Origin: an uncultured Gammaproteobacteria bacterium
GTDB taxonomy: Bacteria; Pseudomonadota; Gammaproteobacteria; Pseudomonadales; Pseudohongiellaceae
Length of the DNA stretch: 64,000 nucleotides
Direction: 5' to 3'
Assembly: GCA_913060495.1 (NCBI GenBank)
Contig: CAJXRP010000002.1
Span: 124,001 to 188,000, forward strand
In this document: in pieces, positions 37,599-46,796 of the stretch
Position numbering within the stretch: the stretch's first letter is position 1
How the letters are laid out: every line of letters begins with the position of its first letter
The notes under the pieces: generated by a model
Database searches by the model: none
The model's input: only the letters and a program-made list of their open reading frames with translations
What the model was told of the DNA's origin: nothing
Position numbers and translations under genes: made by a program

Positions 37599-38834
37599 CT
37601 ACCAACGCCTATCGATCCGGTAGGGCTCGCAATCCACCGGCGTTTCTTTGTCACCCGCCAAGGCAGCCAGTATGGCGCCTGTTATCGCCGACTGAGTCAG
37701 CCCCAGATGGCCATGACCAAACCCAAAAAAGACATTCTGGTAATGAGGCGAAGCTGAAATCACCGGGATTGAGTCTGGAACGCTAGGACGAAACCCCATC
37801 CAACATACACCCTCTTTAGTTTGCAGACCGGGCAACACATTGGCCGCGCATTTAGCCAGATGCTCTGCTCTGGAATAATCCGGCGCTGCGTCTAGTCCAG
37901 CGAACTCAACTGTGCCAGCGAGACGCAAACCGTCCTGCATCGAGGTTGCTGCGAATCCACGCACAGGAAAAATCAAATTATGGTGCAAGTCCATGCCGGG
38001 GCGGGGCAACATCAGGTGATATCCCCGCTCAGTATCCAAGGGAACCTTACTTCCTAACTGCTTTGCCAAGACCCCCGAATAGGCACCGGCTGTGACGAAG
38101 ACCTCGTCGACATCTATTTCCTGCTCGGCCTGAATCGCTGCAACGGTGCTACCATCACAAGTAAAGCCACTCACCTGTTCCTGAATGTATTCACCGCCCT
38201 GCTGACTAAACAATTCAAAAAACTTTTGCGACAGAGCCAATGGAGAAATTGTGTGCGCCGAGTTTGGCGTGAGAATAGCGCCAGCGAGGTTGACGCTAAG
38301 GCTAGGCTCCAGTTTATGAAGCGCTACTCCATCGAGCAATTGATAGACAACACCCCTACGATCACGATACGCACACTCTTCTTTAGCCTTAGCGAACTCA
38401 GCCTTGGTTTCATAGACATAGAGTGTGCCATGCTGTCGAATTAACTGTTGCGCACCTGCCTTGGAGAGCAGCGGCTGGAAATGCTCTAGTGCTGAGGCGG
38501 ACAGCGCGGAGATTGCAATAGAGGCCTGCTCGGCTGTTTGCACATTGCCATTGCGCAAGAAACGAACAAGCCAAGGAAGAAATTCGAAAAGATAGCTTGG
38601 CCGCAGCCGCACTGGCGCCATCCAATTCAACGTCATCGCAGGAATTTCCTTCCACATACCCGGCATCGATTCCGGATGCACCGCTCCGGTGGAAATGATC
38701 CCAGCATTACCTGAACTAGTGCCTTCACCGGGTAGCAATCGATCTATTAATACTACCTGACGGCCACTCTCCTGCAGGGATAGGGCAGTTGCTAATCCAA
38801 CAATGCCCGCACCAATCACACCGCTTCGTTTCAT
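37599..38834 (-). CDS. FAD-dependent D-amino acid dehydrogenase-like (DadA/DAO family)
   Basis: A 411 aa flavoprotein of the DAO superfamily: FAD dinucleotide motif GVIGAGIVGLATALSL at the N-terminus, a second FAD segment VFVTAGAYSGVLAKQLG, and the C-terminal GHGHLGLTQSA typical of DadA. Members oxidise D-amino acids or related secondary amines. It lies 34 bases downstream of the TetR regulator gene on the same strand and may be in one operon with it, so TetR could control amine catabolism as well as the divergent receptor. Confidence 0.85.
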   Translation of the reverse strand: MKRSGVIGAGIVGLATALSLQESGRQVVLIDRLLPGEGTSSGNAGIISTGAVHPESMPGMWKEIPAMTLNWMAPVRLRPSYLFEFLPWLVRFLRNGNVQTAEQASIAISALSASALEHFQPLLSKAGAQQLIRQHGTLYVYETKAEFAKAKEECAYRDRRGVVYQLLDGVALHKLEPSLSVNLAGAILTPNSAHTISPLALSQKFFELFSQQGGEYIQEQVSGFTCDGSTVAAIQAEQEIDVDEVFVTAGAYSGVLAKQLGSKVPLDTERGYHLMLPRPGMDLHHNLIFPVRGFAATSMQDGLRLAGTVEFAGLDAAPDYSRAEHLAKCAANVLPGLQTKEGVCWMGFRPSVPDSIPVISASPHYQNVFFGFGHGHLGLTQSAITGAILAALAGDKETPVDCEPYRIDRRW

Positions 38835-38868
38835 TGGCCAAATATTCTCAATGCTTAAATAAAATAAA

Positions 38869-39462
38869 CTAAGTGCTCGCTAAATGTGGATCCAATACGC
38901 TCATTGCCGTGTTAACAACATTACGCATCTTCTGCTTGCTGGGGTTAATTCTAGACAATACTCGAATGCCTTGCACGCTGTGCTGAAAAAACTGAGCATA
39001 AGCCTTCGTGTCAATTTCTGGCTTGAGCTCGCCAACTTTAACTGCTCGATCCAATTGCTTCTTAAAAAATTTCTCATTATCACTATGAACAGAATCGATG
39101 AACTCAGCTATTTTAGCGTCTTGCGATTGTTCTATGGTGGCATTAGTGATCATACAGCCATTTGTTCGTGACTTATCTACGGCTCGCGCAGCGATAGCAT
39201 CCCAGTACTTCCTGAAGCCACGAATCGGGGACTCGTCTTTCTCGATCAATTCAAACAAAAACTGAGAGTGCTCGCGATAACGCTGCAAAGACTGGATATA
39301 CACTTCCCGCTTGCTACCGAAAGTATTGAACAACGAGCCCTCCGATAGACTAGCACTCGTCGCTAACTGCTTTGTTGTCGTCGCCTTGAAGCCTTGCTGC
39401 CAGAATAGTTTGAGCATCTGGTCCAGCGCTTCATTTACGTCGAAGTGTAATATGTCAGGCAT
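38869..39462 (-). CDS. TetR/AcrR-family transcriptional regulator
   Basis: A 197 aa regulator. The N-terminal DNA-binding domain is clear: FWQQGFKATTTKQLATSAS, then LSEGSLFNTFGSKREVYI as recognition helix and downstream TetR helix. The C-terminal ligand domain is TetR_C-like. Divergent from the TonB-dependent receptor; the shared 184-bp gap has two palindromes with the half-site AGTGA/TCACT. The ATG at 39462 is preferred over the TTG just before it. Confidence 0.92.
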   Translation of the reverse strand: MPDILHFDVNEALDQMLKLFWQQGFKATTTKQLATSASLSEGSLFNTFGSKREVYIQSLQRYREHSQFLFELIEKDESPIRGFRKYWDAIAARAVDKSRTNGCMITNATIEQSQDAKIAEFIDSVHSDNEKFFKKQLDRAVKVGELKPEIDTKAYAQFFQHSVQGIRVLSRINPSKQKMRNVVNTAMSVLDPHLAST

Positions 39463-39505
39463 CAATCCGTTCCGCAGTCTCGATAGTCACAATCAGTTAG
39501 CGTAA

Positions 39506-39516
39506 TCACTAAGTGA
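39506..39516. promoter_or_regulatory. palindromic operator candidate near tetR start
   Basis: TCACTAAGTGA is a perfect 11-bp palindrome 44 bases upstream of the TetR start codon. It uses the same half-site as the palindrome at 39554-39563. Confidence 0.5.
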
Positions 39517-39540
39517 ATTCTTACAAATTGTAGCAGCTCG

Positions 39541-39570
39541 TTGACATTCTTTGAGTGATCACTTTAAGAT
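39541..39570 (+). promoter_or_regulatory. sigma70-type promoter with embedded palindromic operator
   Basis: A consensus -35 TTGACA (39541-39546) is spaced 18 bases from TAAGAT (39565-39570). The perfect palindrome AGTGATCACT (39554-39563) lies between the two boxes, the classic position for repression. It points to the TonB-dependent receptor. Confidence 0.6.
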
Positions 39571-39646
39571 CAAAATCGCTTTCGTGCAAGCAGTATTGAT
39601 CCAGCAGTGGCTCTACAACAATAATTCGAAAATAGGATAGTTGAGC

Positions 39647-41797
39647 ATGGTAAATATGCGCTATACAAAGAACCGGCTCCTAGGCCTCATTCTCCTAACA
39701 CTACTCTGCGCCAGCAATTTTGCCCATGCGCAAGATTCGGAGGACGATAACACTACAATAACCTTTCCCGCCTCTTACTTTGCACAATTTTCTCCGACTA
39801 CGATTAACGACATGCTGGACCGTGTGCCCGGCATCGAACTGATTCGTGCCGGAAGCGGCACGCTAGCAAGTGATGGCGACCGCGGGCTAGGCTCTGAATC
39901 GCCAATTTTGATTGATGGTAAACGCCTGGCTGGCAAAGCTAGCGAAGCGGACAGCCAGCTCGCGAGAATCTCTGCCGATGAAGTCGACTACATCGAAATA
40001 ATACGCGGCACTTCCAGCGACCTGGACGTGCAGAACTCTGGTCAAATCGTGAATATCGTTCTGTTAGAGTCTCAGTCCCGCTCCACCATCGCCTCCGAAT
40101 TGACTCTTAATCACCACGAAGATGGCACAAGCAATCCTGCCGGCTCAATCTCCTGGAGTCGGCAAACAGGTGCCTGGTCCTACTTGCTGAACGGCCAGAT
40201 AAAAAATACCTATACCCATCAAGAAAACTTCGAAGAAAGCCTCTATCCTGATCTATCCCTGAACGAATACATTGACTGGGATCGCATTATCGATGAGACG
40301 CAATATGAAGTTAACGCGAACATTACTTACAGTCCCAGCAACCGTGACAGATTCGCACTCAATCTACTCTATAACGAAAGCGAACCCGAGAATAATGTGT
40401 TTCGAGTGTTTACTGACTTCAATAGCACGACTCCATTCTCCTATCATGATCGAGAAACACTCCCCTCCAACAAAGAAAACTGGGAAATTGGTGGCGACTT
40501 TCAACACGGGTTCGAGAATGGCAATCGCATCAAAGCATTATTCATCGTCAACAAAGAGGACAAAGCAACGCTAAGACAGCGTTTCAGGGCGGCTACCGTC
40601 GGCGGCGCGGAGAGCCCCATTCTCTATCTCGACACATCGAGCCGCTATCAGGAACGCATCGTTCGCTCTTCTTACATTGCGAATTTAACCGCCAATCAGG
40701 GCTTGGAATTTGGCATCGAGGCCGCGCAAACCATTCTAGACTCAAATTTGCTGATAGCCGTGCCGTCCTCCACACCGGGAAACCCGCTCTATAATGGACT
40801 GACTTCCAGACCCCTACCGAATGCAAACTCAACGGTAGAGGAAGTACGCTTCGAACCTTTTGTCATACACAACTGGCAGATCAATTCGCGTATGTCTCTG
40901 GAAAGCTCTCTCGTTGCGGAGTGGTCCGAAATCACACAGAGTGGAGACTTAAGCAATAAACGTGATTTCAATTTCGTAAAACCCAAATTCGATTTCCGTT
41001 TCAACATAAGTAATTCGCTGCAGGCTAAGGCGTCATTCGAGAAGGTTGTTTCGCAGCTGAGCTTCGGCGACTTTTCTCAGAACACTAACAATAACGACGA
41101 CGACCAAGACACTTTTGCTGGCAACCCATCGCTAGAACCCGAAGAGAGTCTGAGAGCCGAGTTTGGATTGGACTATCGCCTACCTAATGATGGTGGCGCG
41201 ATTAACGCGCGCTATTTCTATTATGATTTCGATAACAAAATCGGCAAGATCGACATCTCACCCAGCATTGACAATTTACAGTCAACAAACGGCAATGTTG
41301 GGCCCGGGCAAGCCTATGGCCTGATTCTAAACACCAGCATCAGACTGGGCTTTCTCAATCTCCCATCCGCGTTGCTGACTGGCGTATTGACGCTACAGGA
41401 ATCTGAATTTGATGACGACCCCTTCACTCCCAGAGAGCATGGCTTCGCCCCCTTCGATAGGGGCGGGCTGCGGCTGGGCTATAGACACGATGTCACTGCG
41501 CTCAATCTGAGTTACGGTTTCAATTGGCTGCTGTTGATTAAAGATGGACGTCGAGGCTTCGATGTAAATACCGAATTTGATTTCGTTAGACCGGATCTAA
41601 TAACAGCCTTTGTGGAGAAAGTTGGCTACGCGGGCATTACCTACCGACTAGAAGCAAACAATATCGACAATCACAACCCCTGCGGCATTCGCTATCGTTA
41701 CAATGGCTATGTAAGAGACAACGATGTGCGAGAGATCGAACAGAACTGCTACACTAACGGAGTTAGCGTTGCCTTCAAGATGCGAGGCACGTTCTAA
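39647..41797 (+). CDS. TonB-dependent receptor-like outer membrane protein
   Basis: A 716 aa receptor: signal peptide (cleavage near AHAQD), plug domain (TINDMLDRVPGIEL, ILIDGKRLAGK, IEIIRGTSSDLDVQNSG), and a long beta-barrel ending in Phe (MRGTF). The plug is of the 'RVPG / GKR' class used for varied substrates, not a clear siderophore type. The ATG at 39647 has AGGAT at the right distance; a TTG two codons upstream is the alternative. The promoter region suggests control by the divergent TetR regulator. Confidence 0.88.
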   Translation: MVNMRYTKNRLLGLILLTLLCASNFAHAQDSEDDNTTITFPASYFAQFSPTTINDMLDRVPGIELIRAGSGTLASDGDRGLGSESPILIDGKRLAGKASEADSQLARISADEVDYIEIIRGTSSDLDVQNSGQIVNIVLLESQSRSTIASELTLNHHEDGTSNPAGSISWSRQTGAWSYLLNGQIKNTYTHQENFEESLYPDLSLNEYIDWDRIIDETQYEVNANITYSPSNRDRFALNLLYNESEPENNVFRVFTDFNSTTPFSYHDRETLPSNKENWEIGGDFQHGFENGNRIKALFIVNKEDKATLRQRFRAATVGGAESPILYLDTSSRYQERIVRSSYIANLTANQGLEFGIEAAQTILDSNLLIAVPSSTPGNPLYNGLTSRPLPNANSTVEEVRFEPFVIHNWQINSRMSLESSLVAEWSEITQSGDLSNKRDFNFVKPKFDFRFNISNSLQAKASFEKVVSQLSFGDFSQNTNNNDDDQDTFAGNPSLEPEESLRAEFGLDYRLPNDGGAINARYFYYDFDNKIGKIDISPSIDNLQSTNGNVGPGQAYGLILNTSIRLGFLNLPSALLTGVLTLQESEFDDDPFTPREHGFAPFDRGGLRLGYRHDVTALNLSYGFNWLLLIKDGRRGFDVNTEFDFVRPDLITAFVEKVGYAGITYRLEANNIDNHNPCGIRYRYNGYVRDNDVREIEQNCYTNGVSVAFKMRGTF

Positions 41798-41838
41798 TTT
41801 CAAGAGCAGAAAGACTAGCGGCATAGGGCGCACAAAAT

Positions 41839-42132
41839 ATCTTACACATTATTTTTCATTTCCTAGTACCGCTGCCTTTTTCCGCAGGCATCTATAAGAA
41901 AGCATGGTTGAAAAACTATGCCCTGATGCTTGCCGGGCTGCTGATTGATATCGACCATCTGTTAGCCGATCCAATCTATGATGCCGAGCGCTGCAGCATC
42001 GGCTTTCATCCTCTACACACGCCCATTCCTATATTCCTCTACGTCATGCTGTTAGTGCACCCAAAGACTCGAGCGCTCGGCATCGGCTTGTGTCTGCACA
42101 TATTGCTAGATGCTGTCGATTGTCTTATTTAG
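41839..42132 (+). CDS. DUF6122 membrane protein with no ATG at its start
   Basis: About 97 aa, membrane protein of the DUF6122 family, recognised by LIDIDHLLADPIYD and CSIGFHPLHTPIPI. The conserved family N-terminus (here LHIIFHFLVP) lies upstream of any ATG, GTG or TTG; the first usable ATG-like start there is ATC at 41839 with AGGG ten bases before. The frame is blocked by a stop at 41824. The TTG at 41908 would lose the first membrane segment. Either an AUC start, a sequence error or a start mutated from ATG. Function unknown. Confidence 0.7.
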   Translation: MLHIIFHFLVPLPFSAGIYKKAWLKNYALMLAGLLIDIDHLLADPIYDAERCSIGFHPLHTPIPIFLYVMLLVHPKTRALGIGLCLHILLDAVDCLI

Positions 42133-42152
42133 TGACCAACCAAGCAGGCAGT

Positions 42153-44084
42153 TTAGCCCGCAAGCAAAGGCGGAACTGGACAGTCGATAGTCGCCGCAAC
42201 GGCTCGCAGCAGCTCCACCTCTATTGGCTGAATCTTACCATCGGCAGTAATACAACAAACACAGGCTTTTAGTAAGGCCGGTTTCTGCAGGGGTTTTAGA
42301 TCTGCAAGATCATCCAAGGCATTGTTCAAGGTATCGAAATCAATCTTGCTCACTTCAAGAAGCTGCAATGGCAACTTCAATGCATCGGCACCCGCTGCGA
42401 AAGTCTCCTTGCTAGTCTTTCCATCTTGAACAGTTGAATGAGTAAGTATCGAAAGCAATACGGAAATGGATTGCACACAGCTCTTCAGATTTTTCTTTCC
42501 AAAATACGGTGCCGCCCCTTTCTTGAATACGGCATCTAAGCTGTGCATCACTATTTTTTGCAGAGACCATTCTAGCAAACTGACTTTCTTATCTATCTCC
42601 ACAAGTGTTTTGAAGTTAGACCTGAACAATTGATACTGACTCTGCGACAACTGACGCAAGCTCGACAAGGCGATGGTTATCAAGGCCAGGCGCTGTTCGG
42701 CAGCCACGACTTGCTCAGACTGGTATACTCTCTGCAACTCCTCGAACACACCGACATCTGCGCTGCCTTGTAATACTTGCAGCTGCTTGACTCGAACCGA
42801 CTCGTCTTTGCTCAGCACCAGAAAATAAACGATCGCTCGCGCTCCAGAAGGTTCTCGCGCAGCATCGAGGAACAGTTGCGGAATCTGTTTCACTAGTGCA
42901 TCTGCGTAATCTAAATGCTTGCTATCTGGATTCCCCACTTGATTGATCACAGCATCTGCCAAAAGTACACCGGTCGCTCCAGTTAGTATCGCCGCCGCCT
43001 TCTCCTGCTGACTCGCTCCAGAAGGCGCCTTCTGCTGCTCCTCGGCTTCGGTTGCTGCAAGCGCCGATCGATCCCATTCGCTTTCATCATAGTCACCCCT
43101 CCAGCGAGGCAAGATAGCGAGTATGCGATCGTTCAGGGGTGGATGAGTCGCATACAGACGACTAAGCGCCGTAACCTGCCCCTCTTCAAACAGAGCGTGG
43201 CTAATTTCTGCGCTCTTCGGATTCTGCAGATAGGATCGATCTTGATTGCGTGCGATCTGCATCAACGCCTGACCTATGCCATCTGGGTTGCGGGTAAATT
43301 GCACCGCGGAGGCATCCGCCAAGTATTCGCGCTGCCTACTCACAGCAGCCTTTATCAAGTTGCCAAAAAATGTACCTACGAACCCCACGATGACTAAACC
43401 TAGGCCGAGAAACACGATCCCACCGGAATCTTTTGAGCGGCGACTATAACGCCCACTTCTAAGCAGGTGATAACCAATAATCCCCAACACCATAATGCCG
43501 TGTAATACGCCAATCAGACGAATGTTAATACGCATGTCACCGTGCAGGATATGGCTGAACTCGTGTGCAATAACGCCCTGTAGTTGATCGCGACTCAGTG
43601 TGTCGATAGCACCTCGCGTGACTGCCACTATAGCGTCGCTAGGCGAGTAGCCTGCCGCGAAGGCATTGATGCCACTTTCCTCCATTAGGTACACCGGAGG
43701 AATCGGCGTACCAGAGGCAATTGCCATTTCTTCAACGATATTCAGAATGCGTCTCTGTGCCGGGTCTTGAGAGCCAGAGACCAGCAAGCGCCCGTTCATC
43801 ATTTCGGCGATACGGGCACCGCCACCGGAAAGAGAACTAATTTTATAGAGGCTGCCGAACAACACTACCGAACTAACGATTGCTCCGATAACTAAAAATT
43901 GGAGCGGATCAAAATGAAAGCTGGACGTGAACGCCATGCTCGTCATGGCGGTGCCGCCGAAAGAAAACAGCGCCATCACCAGAAGATTGGTAATTACAAT
44001 TAGAGATAATACCGCTAGAGCGAACAGGAAAATTAATCTTCCTGTATTACGCTTAGCCGTATCTTGCGATTCAAAGAAATTCAT
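42153..44084 (-). CDS. HtpX-like M48 zinc metalloprotease with long C-terminal extension
   Basis: A 643 aa protein: two N-terminal membrane helices, M48 peptidase core with HEFSH at 174-178 (zinc His, catalytic Glu) and the ESGINAFAAGYS motif, two further membrane segments, then a C-terminal region of about 300 residues that is soluble and helical, with a final stretch (LKACVCCITADGKIQPIEVELLRAV) of the TerB/tellurite-resistance type. Directly downstream of LemA, a common M48 partner. Membrane quality-control protease is the likely role. Confidence 0.88.
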   Translation of the reverse strand: MNFFESQDTAKRNTGRLIFLFALAVLSLIVITNLLVMALFSFGGTAMTSMAFTSSFHFDPLQFLVIGAIVSSVVLFGSLYKISSLSGGGARIAEMMNGRLLVSGSQDPAQRRILNIVEEMAIASGTPIPPVYLMEESGINAFAAGYSPSDAIVAVTRGAIDTLSRDQLQGVIAHEFSHILHGDMRINIRLIGVLHGIMVLGIIGYHLLRSGRYSRRSKDSGGIVFLGLGLVIVGFVGTFFGNLIKAAVSRQREYLADASAVQFTRNPDGIGQALMQIARNQDRSYLQNPKSAEISHALFEEGQVTALSRLYATHPPLNDRILAILPRWRGDYDESEWDRSALAATEAEEQQKAPSGASQQEKAAAILTGATGVLLADAVINQVGNPDSKHLDYADALVKQIPQLFLDAAREPSGARAIVYFLVLSKDESVRVKQLQVLQGSADVGVFEELQRVYQSEQVVAAEQRLALITIALSSLRQLSQSQYQLFRSNFKTLVEIDKKVSLLEWSLQKIVMHSLDAVFKKGAAPYFGKKNLKSCVQSISVLLSILTHSTVQDGKTSKETFAAGADALKLPLQLLEVSKIDFDTLNNALDDLADLKPLQKPALLKACVCCITADGKIQPIEVELLRAVAATIDCPVPPLLAG

Positions 44085-44156
44085 CGTGAGCGTCGCTAAC
44101 CTATAAATCCAAAATTATCTTTCTGTATAACAACCAAGGGGAAACCCTAATCGATG

Positions 44157-44753
44157 TTAGAAAGAGACCTTTGGCGCCGCCTGTATCGCTTCGCTATCTT
44201 CAAATTCGAGCAGGCTTGCATCGCTGCCATGACCGAAGAACCCAGCCACAGCGACAGGCGGGAAAGACTGACGATAGATGTTGTAGGCCATGACTTGGTC
44301 GTTGAAAGCCTGCCTAGAAAACGCCACCTTGTTCTCCGTTGTAGTGAGCTCTTCACTCAGCTGCATCATAGTCTGATTAGCTTTCAAATCTGGGTAGGCT
44401 TCCATAACCACATTGAAACGGCTCATCGCACCGGCGAGCGCGCCCTCTTGACCCATAAGCTCCTGCATCGCTGCAGCGTTGCCGGGATCGGATGCGGCGG
44501 CAGCCAAGCCTGCAGCAGCAGAGTTACGCGCGGAAATAACAGCCTCTAGAGTTCCTTTTTCATGCTCCATATACGCCTTCGCCGTCTCCACTAAATTAGG
44601 AATCAAGTCATAGCGACGCTTAAGCTGGACCTCGATCTGCGCAAAGGCATTCTGGTAACGATTCTTGAGGCTAACTAACTGGTTATAAATACCAACAATA
44701 TAGAAGAATAGGACAGCAACAATTACTAGCACCACAATCGTTGAAATTTCCAT
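44157..44753 (-). CDS. lemA: LemA-family protein
   Basis: A 198 aa protein with one N-terminal membrane anchor ([19 protein letters not shown]) and the LemA helical domain ([20 protein letters not shown] then [27 protein letters not shown]). A strong ribosome-binding site (AGAAGGAG). It is the first gene of an operon with the M48 protease 72 bases away; the pairing of LemA with M48 proteases is common. Confidence 0.92.
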   Translation of the reverse strand: MEISTIVVLVIVAVLFFYIVGIYNQLVSLKNRYQNAFAQIEVQLKRRYDLIPNLVETAKAYMEHEKGTLEAVISARNSAAAGLAAAASDPGNAAAMQELMGQEGALAGAMSRFNVVMEAYPDLKANQTMMQLSEELTTTENKVAFSRQAFNDQVMAYNIYRQSFPPVAVAGFFGHGSDASLLEFEDSEAIQAAPKVSF

Positions 44754-44931
44754 AGTTTGGCTCCTTCTGAGGGTGAGTTTTGCGCCCGCGAAATTGGGCA
44801 GCGGCCCCCATTATTCCACTAATCAGCGCTCTTGTCCCCGTAGGATATGCCTTTAAACAAATGGGTTTCTCAGATTCTGGATTATCTGCTAAGCTGCGAA
44901 ACATCGCTCACTCCTAAGAAGAATAACTATT

Positions 44932-46716
44932 ATGAGCACTGGAATCCTCGCCCTTCTATCGCTTCTGCCTATCATTTCCGTTGCTGTTTTTCTGGTATTA
45001 CTACGCTGGCCTGCAAGCCGCGCTATGCCAATCGCCTATGTGGTGGCGGCTGCACTCGCTTTTTTCGTCTGGCAGGTGCCCGTCAATAAGGTGCTTGCTG
45101 CGAGTGCTAACGGCCTCTGGGTAGCCGCTACGCTCATTTATATTATCTTTGGCGCAATCTTGCTGCTTAATACACTGCAGCAAAGCGGTGCCATTCGCGC
45201 CATTCGCCAAGGCTTCTCAGACATCACACCGGATCGCCGCATTCAAGTAATTATCATCGCCTGGCTATTCGGCTCCTTCATCGAAGGCTCAGCAGGCTTC
45301 GGAACGCCTGCCGCGGTGGCCGTGCCGCTAATGGTCGGACTGGGTTTTCCGGCGATGGCAGCGGTAGTCGCCGGCATGATTATTCAAAGCACTCCAGTAT
45401 CATTCGGCGCCATGGGCACTCCGATCATGGTCGGCGTAAACACAGGACTTTCAGCAGACCCAGAGATGGCAGCCTATGCTGCCCAATTGGGATTCGCGGA
45501 GTGGGACCAATTCCTAGCGTTCATCGCGACGAAGATCGCATTGATCCACGCGATTGCCGGCACTTTTATTCCACTTCTAGTCGTAGCAATAATGACTCGC
45601 TTCTTCGGCAAGAACAGAACGTTCTCCGAAGGCTTTAAGGTATGGAAGTTTGCCTTATTCGCGGCCTTCGCCATGACCGTCCCCTACCTCTTAGTAGCCA
45701 CCTATTTCAGACCCGAATTCCCATCGCTTATCGGTGGTCTGGTCGGACTCAGCGTTGTCGTCAGCGCAGCAAAGGCTGGTTTTCTATTACCGAAAGAAGA
45801 TGAAATCTGGGACTTCGACGACAAAGAGAACTGGGATGAAGAATGGACTGGCAATATGAAACTGGAAGCCGAAGATGAGAGCGTTCCAATCATGGGCATT
45901 GTCCGAGCCTGGTCGCCCTACTTATTTGTCGCCGGCTTATTGGTTATAACTCGCCTACCCTATTTCAATCTAGAACCAGTCTTGCGTGGACCGGGCATCC
46001 TAACAACTTGGTCATGGGGACAAATTTTCGGTAGCGACATTACTGCTTCTTTCCAGCCGTTCTGGTCGCCTGGCACAATATTCATTATCGTCTCACTCAT
46101 CACCATGGGCCTACATAGCTTAAAACCATCGGAATACAAGATCGCTTTCGGTAAATCCTTGAAAACACTAGTCCCCGCTTCAATGGCACTCGTGTTCACC
46201 GTTCCTATGGTTCAGGTTTTCATCAATTCCAGCGGCGGTGCTGCGGGTTATGAACAGATGCCACTCGTGCTTGCCGAGGGAGTTGCTAATCTTACCGGCT
46301 CAGCGTGGCCCTTCTTCTCCACCTTTATCGGCGGACTCGGCGCCTTCGTCGCAGGCAGCAACACTGTGAGCAATATGATGTTCTCTCTATTCCAGTTTGG
46401 TGTGGGCGAACGCATCATGGCAGACCCAACATGGATCGTTGCCTTGCAAGCCGTAGGTGGAGCTTCTGGCAACATCATCTGTGTTCACAACGTGGTTGCC
46501 GCGTCGGCTGTCGTAGGCTTAGTTGGTAAAGAAGGCGCAGTAATACGCAAGACCCTGCTACCGTTCTTCTACTATGCGCTTCTGTCCGGCTCGATTGGTT
46601 ACGGAATTGTGAACATGAGCACCGGCATTCTCAACGCAGGCTTCATATTGGCTGCGCTAATATTCGCCACGATGATCTTTTTTATCATCAAGTTCAATCG
46701 AAGCGGCTCGACCTGA
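44932..46716 (+). CDS. lctP: L-lactate permease family transporter
   Basis: A 594 aa inner-membrane protein with 12 or more membrane segments. The signature [21 protein letters not shown] at the fourth to fifth segment and [12 protein letters not shown] with [12 protein letters not shown] near the end define the LctP family of lactate/glycolate:H+ symporters. A charged loop of about 45 residues separates the halves. No lactate dehydrogenase gene is adjacent; lctP stands alone upstream of selB. Confidence 0.93.
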   Translation: MSTGILALLSLLPIISVAVFLVLLRWPASRAMPIAYVVAAALAFFVWQVPVNKVLAASANGLWVAATLIYIIFGAILLLNTLQQSGAIRAIRQGFSDITPDRRIQVIIIAWLFGSFIEGSAGFGTPAAVAVPLMVGLGFPAMAAVVAGMIIQSTPVSFGAMGTPIMVGVNTGLSADPEMAAYAAQLGFAEWDQFLAFIATKIALIHAIAGTFIPLLVVAIMTRFFGKNRTFSEGFKVWKFALFAAFAMTVPYLLVATYFRPEFPSLIGGLVGLSVVVSAAKAGFLLPKEDEIWDFDDKENWDEEWTGNMKLEAEDESVPIMGIVRAWSPYLFVAGLLVITRLPYFNLEPVLRGPGILTTWSWGQIFGSDITASFQPFWSPGTIFIIVSLITMGLHSLKPSEYKIAFGKSLKTLVPASMALVFTVPMVQVFINSSGGAAGYEQMPLVLAEGVANLTGSAWPFFSTFIGGLGAFVAGSNTVSNMMFSLFQFGVGERIMADPTWIVALQAVGGASGNIICVHNVVAASAVVGLVGKEGAVIRKTLLPFFYYALLSGSIGYGIVNMSTGILNAGFILAALIFATMIFFIIKFNRSGST

Positions 46717-46796
46717 CAGCTGAGCAGCACTAGCCTATACTGAGCCCTTCGATCATTAGCTAACCTCTCACAGGTTCTCCGTTGTGCCCTTTAGTT

